Assembly (NCBI GenBank): GCA_036984305.1
Contig: BQWY01000001.1
Span: 62,001-126,000 of the forward strand
Length of the DNA stretch: 64,000 nucleotides
Source: Nitrospira sp.
GTDB taxonomy: Bacteria > Nitrospirota > Nitrospiria > Nitrospirales > Nitrospiraceae
Direction: 5' to 3'
Below, piece by piece: positions 61,232 through 64,000 of this stretch. The number at the start of each line of letters is the position of its first letter. Position 1 is the first letter of the stretch. Below the pieces are notes generated by a model. The model was given only the letters and a program-made list of their open reading frames with translations. It did not search any database and had not been told where the DNA came from. A program made the translations under genes and the position numbers.

Positions 61232-61738
61232 ATGCCGATGACAAGCGGAGTGATCTTGGTGGGACACGGGGGGATTCCGAAGGATTGTCCGGGAGACCTG
61301 GTGACCCGACTCAAGCGGCTGGAAGCGCAACGGCGTGCGACTCATTCGGCGCCGAGTGCCGAGGAGATCGAACTCGACACGAAGATTCGACATTGGCCGC
61401 GCACCAGCGCCACCGATCCTTATCGATGGGGCCTGGAAGCGGTGGCGAAGGAGCTGCGGTCGGCTCTGAGCGGAGAACTCTTTGCCGTCGCCTACAATGA
61501 ATATTGTGCGCCCACGATTCAGGAGGCGGCGGAGGACCTCATTCGTCAAGGAGCCAGGAGGATCTCCGTCATCACGACCATGTTTACTCCTGGGGGATCG
61601 CATTCCGAAGTTGAGATCCCGGAGATTCTCAGCGAGCTACGAGCCAAGCACGAACATGTGACGTTCCACTACGCCTGGCCCTTCGATCTCAAGCTGGTGG
61701 CTGGAACGCTCGCGACGCAGTTGGAGCGATTCCGGTGA
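61232..61738 (+). CDS. CbiX/SirB-type chelatase-like protein
   Basis: 168 residues. Both metal-binding histidines of the family seem present: GVILVGHGGIPKDCP at the N-terminus and TPGGSHSEVEIPEI near residue 130. CbiX inserts cobalt during cobalamin synthesis and SirB iron for siroheme; the substrate here is open. Its place in a B12-sensing operon is suggestive. ATG 61232 has AAAGGAG upstream; an ATG 13 codons earlier is less likely. Confidence 0.85.
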   Translation: MPMTSGVILVGHGGIPKDCPGDLVTRLKRLEAQRRATHSAPSAEEIELDTKIRHWPRTSATDPYRWGLEAVAKELRSALSGELFAVAYNEYCAPTIQEAAEDLIRQGARRISVITTMFTPGGSHSEVEIPEILSELRAKHEHVTFHYAWPFDLKLVAGTLATQLERFR

Positions 61739-62220
61739 GTCGAGTAGCGGAGATCAATCGAGGAGCCGCGAGCCGATCCTTCCCCCCATCAACGGCTCCG
61801 ACCTGGTGGACCTCGGGGGGCGACATCCGTTCGATCGGATGGCTCTTCCTGGCTTCGGGAATGATCGATCTCATGTGGATTCTGTCGTATCCTGCATACC
61901 AGCTCAAAGTCTTTGGGGCCACGTTCAGTGGAACAGGAGGATGGATCATTAAACTCCAGCATCCCGTCATTCACTGGGCGATCGGCTGGGGATTTGTGCG
62001 GACACGCCCATGGGCGTGGTGGGCGTACTTGGCGTATCTGTTGGTGGCCTGTACGAGTGAAATCGTCACGCAAATGGTTGAGGGAGTCCATCCTGTGCGT
62101 CTTTCGATGATCGGGTTCAGTGTGGCGTTCGCGGGTTACATCGTGACGCGACGGCACGTGTTTCGCCCAGGGGTTCAGGGAGCGTCGGCGGAGACACGGT
62201 TATGGCAGGATGTTAGATGA
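61735..62220 (+). CDS. Small multi-helix membrane protein
   Basis: 161 residues with about four membrane helices (e.g. SIGWLFLASGMIDLMWILSY, AWWAYLAYLLVACTSEIV). It starts with a GTG that overlaps the stop of the chelatase gene (GTGA). Not recognised; last gene clearly coupled to the operon. Confidence 0.75.
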   Translation: MSRVAEINRGAASRSFPPSTAPTWWTSGGDIRSIGWLFLASGMIDLMWILSYPAYQLKVFGATFSGTGGWIIKLQHPVIHWAIGWGFVRTRPWAWWAYLAYLLVACTSEIVTQMVEGVHPVRLSMIGFSVAFAGYIVTRRHVFRPGVQGASAETRLWQDVR

Positions 62221-62294
62221 CAACCTCTGCATGGCCCGGTATACTGCGCCTCGCCTTCCGGCCTGATAGGTCGGATCAACGGACGACCGCCCCG

Positions 62295-62888
62295 ATGACA
62301 GATCCAGCCTGGAAAGCGTCTCTCGTCAAAGCGTTCTTCGACACTCAGTCGTTTCGTTACGATCCAGGCAAAGGGTTCAGACTCGCCTCCGGCCTGACAA
62401 GTCCGTTCTACGTGGATTGCCGGGTGCTAATGGCACATCCCGGTGCCCGACGCTTGGTCGCGCAGGCCGCGTGGGAGCGGCTGCAGGGGCGCCCGTTCGA
62501 CTGTATCGGTGGGTTGGAAATCGGCGCGATTTCCATCGCAACGACGATTTCGGACTACGCGTTTGCCGCCGACTCAACGAAGGTCTGGCGCACCTTTGTC
62601 GTGCGCAAACAAGCCAAGGATCATGGGACGGGCAAGCTGATCGAAGGCGAAGTACGAGCTGGAGAACGCGCGGTCATCGTCGACGACGTGCTAACCAGCG
62701 GGGGCTCTCTGCTGAAAGCCGTGGCCGCAGCTCGTGACGCCGGACTCGAGGTGATCGATGCGCTCGTCATTGTCGATCGGAAGGAACAAGACGGGAGGGC
62801 GCGCGTCGAGGCGGCGGGACTGACCGTGACCAGTCTGCTGGCTATCGACGATCTGGTGGCTAGGACGGCTGTGTCTCATCAACGGTAA
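62295..62888 (+). CDS. pyrE: Orotate phosphoribosyltransferase
   Basis: 197 residues. Makes OMP from orotate and PRPP in pyrimidine synthesis. Seen: RLASGLTSPFYVDCR near the N-terminus, IGGLEIGAISIAT, and the PRPP-binding loop AVIVDDVLTSGGS. I start it at ATG 62295, which gives the usual length; the ATG at 62217, overlapping the preceding stop, would add 26 residues without family character. It may be the end of the operon or have its own promoter. Confidence 0.92.
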   Translation: MTDPAWKASLVKAFFDTQSFRYDPGKGFRLASGLTSPFYVDCRVLMAHPGARRLVAQAAWERLQGRPFDCIGGLEIGAISIATTISDYAFAADSTKVWRTFVVRKQAKDHGTGKLIEGEVRAGERAVIVDDVLTSGGSLLKAVAAARDAGLEVIDALVIVDRKEQDGRARVEAAGLTVTSLLAIDDLVARTAVSHQR

Positions 62889-62894
62889 CCCTGT

Positions 62895-63218
62895 CTACCG
62901 ACATTCGAATTGTACGCCCCATCGGTGGTCGCGCACGATCTCTTCCGCCCCTGGCACGACCGTCGAGACACGATCCCGTCCTTTGGTTTCGCCCTCTCGG
63001 ACGATCCGGTAGCGTCCGCCGCAGCGACGGTCGATCAAGCGCATGGCCTCGGCCCGAAAGGAGGAGGTCATCGCGCCGCGTTCCGGCACGTAGGGGTACA
63101 CCGCAATGCCACCCTTCTCTGTTTCCTGCACCAGCCGTGCCCCTTGCGCGCATCCCGTGAACAACCACATTCCCACGAGGACGGGCAGGAGCCAGTGGTG
63201 CCTTGACCACCTTTTCAT
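62895..63218 (-). CDS. Lipoprotein, hypothetical
   Basis: 107 residues with a lipoprotein signal (LLPVLVGMWLFTGC, lipidated Cys23). The mature part (GGIAVYPYVPERGAMTSSFR, then AEAMRLIDRRCGGRYRIVRE) resembles small envelope lipoproteins found in Nitrospira-like genomes. Its 3' end almost touches pyrE, so the genes converge. Confidence 0.8.
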   Translation of the reverse strand: MKRWSRHHWLLPVLVGMWLFTGCAQGARLVQETEKGGIAVYPYVPERGAMTSSFRAEAMRLIDRRCGGRYRIVREGETKGRDRVSTVVPGAEEIVRDHRWGVQFECR

Positions 63219-63292
63219 AGGGTTCGTATCATAGGGATGAGTCTGATGCGGAACAAGGTCCGCACATGAACCACAGAGGGAGGGCGGATCCG

Positions 63293-63718
63293 ATGATACG
63301 ACACGGACGGCTATGGGCGATAGCGGTAATCCTGGGACTGATGTCGCTTGGAACGTCGGTGGGCTTTGCGGCGGAAACCTATGTGCTCACCGTTCAACAG
63401 CTCAGAGCGGGATTGATGAAGGCGGCGACGCCTTCGTCGAAAGGCTTTGTGCTCGTCGACGTGCGGACGCCTGAGGAGCATGCGGGTGGGTACATCCCGG
63501 GAACCGACAAGAACATCGAGTTTCGGCAAATGCAGAGCCGGCATCGCGAACTCGGCGCCAAACTGGATGATCATATCGTGGTGTATTGTCAGTCCGGGCA
63601 CCGGAGCGGCATCGCCGCCGAGACGCTCAGTGAACTGGGCTACCGATACGTGTACAACGTCGACGGCAGTATGAACGCGTGGCTGGAAGCCGGGTATCCC
63701 GTCGAGCGAGGAAAATGA
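63293..63718 (+). CDS. Exported rhodanese-like protein
   Basis: 141 residues. A signal peptide (LWAIAVILGLMSLGTSVGFA) precedes a single rhodanese domain: GFVLVDVRTPEEHAGGYIPG, then the active cysteine in VVYCQSGHRS, and GSMNAWLEAGYPV. It would handle sulfane sulfur in the periplasm. The ATG at 63293 follows GGGAGGG. Confidence 0.9.
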   Translation: MIRHGRLWAIAVILGLMSLGTSVGFAAETYVLTVQQLRAGLMKAATPSSKGFVLVDVRTPEEHAGGYIPGTDKNIEFRQMQSRHRELGAKLDDHIVVYCQSGHRSGIAAETLSELGYRYVYNVDGSMNAWLEAGYPVERGK

Positions 63719-63722
63719 CGGG

Positions 63723-64000
63723 CTACGGGCGACGCCCCGCTCGAGGCGCGGCCTGCGAACCGGCGCGTGGAACGACCCCGATTACGGCAGGGAGGGGGAT
63801 ATGCGTCGCCGGGGCTGTCCCATCGACAATCGATCGCCAGGGCACTCCCACTGCATGCTTGCCGGCTTCCTGTAGCGTGTTGGCACCGATGAGGAGATCC
63901 GAGGATGAGCCACCGTCCATCGCCATGATCTGTCGCAGCCACGGCAACGTGGCGCGTATGCACTCCGCCAGTCCATAGAGACTCGCCCCGGTCACTGTCT
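63723..64000 (-). CDS. Phosphodiester glycosidase-like protein, C-terminal part
   Basis: The last 92 codons of a gene that runs off the right edge; the frame is open to the window end. The block IMAMDGGSSSDLLIG matches the NAGPA/DUF2233 signature (DGGGSS). The rest is outside, so the identity is tentative. Confidence 0.6.
   Translation of the reverse strand, partial: TVTGASLYGLAECIRATLPWLRQIMAMDGGSSSDLLIGANTLQEAGKHAVGVPWRSIVDGTAPATHIPLPAVIGVVPRAGSQAAPRAGRRP

Overview
The window looks like a chromosomal segment of a Nitrospira-type bacterium (phylum Nitrospirota). This is inferred from the gene content: lpxC and nrdR-glyA-rplI housekeeping genes, many formylglycine-enzyme-like secreted proteins, a B12/light regulator with a photolyase operon, and a 122-bp inverted-repeat element of a kind I associate with Nitrospira. 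No 16S gene or other phylogenetic marker is present to prove it.

Layout. (1) 1-8228, core genome: a partial inositol monophosphatase, a possible lysine-rich micro-gene with a clear terminator, lpxC, a cytoplasmic two-component pair whose kinase carries an NAD-type Rossmann domain, nrdR, glyA, rplI, and a degenerate helicase-like protein. (2) 8568-43008, a genomic island in the 3' end of tRNA-Leu(CAG). A 19-bp piece of the tRNA end is repeated at 42990-43008, and a shorter copy sits at 28987-29000 next to a 165-bp right-end sequence that is also duplicated. The island therefore reads as two elements accreted in tandem. Element 1 (to about 29000) carries integrase, XRE and excisionase genes, a P63C protein, an array of short CTACAG repeats with hairpins, a secreted repeat protein, a PLD-helicase/methylase operon, an E2-only CBASS system (patatin effector, E2, CD-NTase), and a GHKL-ATPase/STAS-like pair. 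Element 2 (about 29000-43008) has no integrase and is almost purely immune-like cargo: five TIR-type proteins of five different architectures (CAP12-type; WD40-GTPase-zinc ribbon-TIR; two-domain CAP12-type; receiver-TIR; TIR-STAND-FGE fold), a TPR-patatin-membrane protein, and decayed DUF4062 and STAND genes.

(3) 43119-49986, core genome: SIMPL protein, lipoproteins, kelch protein, DUF429, pssA, DUF4832. (4) 50030-62220, a light/cobalamin-responsive locus: a CarH-type MerR-B12 regulator diverges from a long, overlapping set of genes. The region between them has four CATTGGA-type operators, one lying inside a good sigma70 promoter. The operon encodes three FGE-fold secreted proteins, a His-rich small protein, an SDR, a one-Cys peroxiredoxin, membrane proteins, CPD photolyase, a YbgA-like protein and a CbiX-like chelatase. 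(5) 62295-64000: pyrE, a lipoprotein, a secreted rhodanese, and a partial phosphodiester glycosidase-like gene.

The most interesting parts are the TIR-rich element 2, above all the receiver-TIR and WD40-GTPase-TIR fusions, and the CarH operon. Functions are read from motifs by eye; no database search was run.
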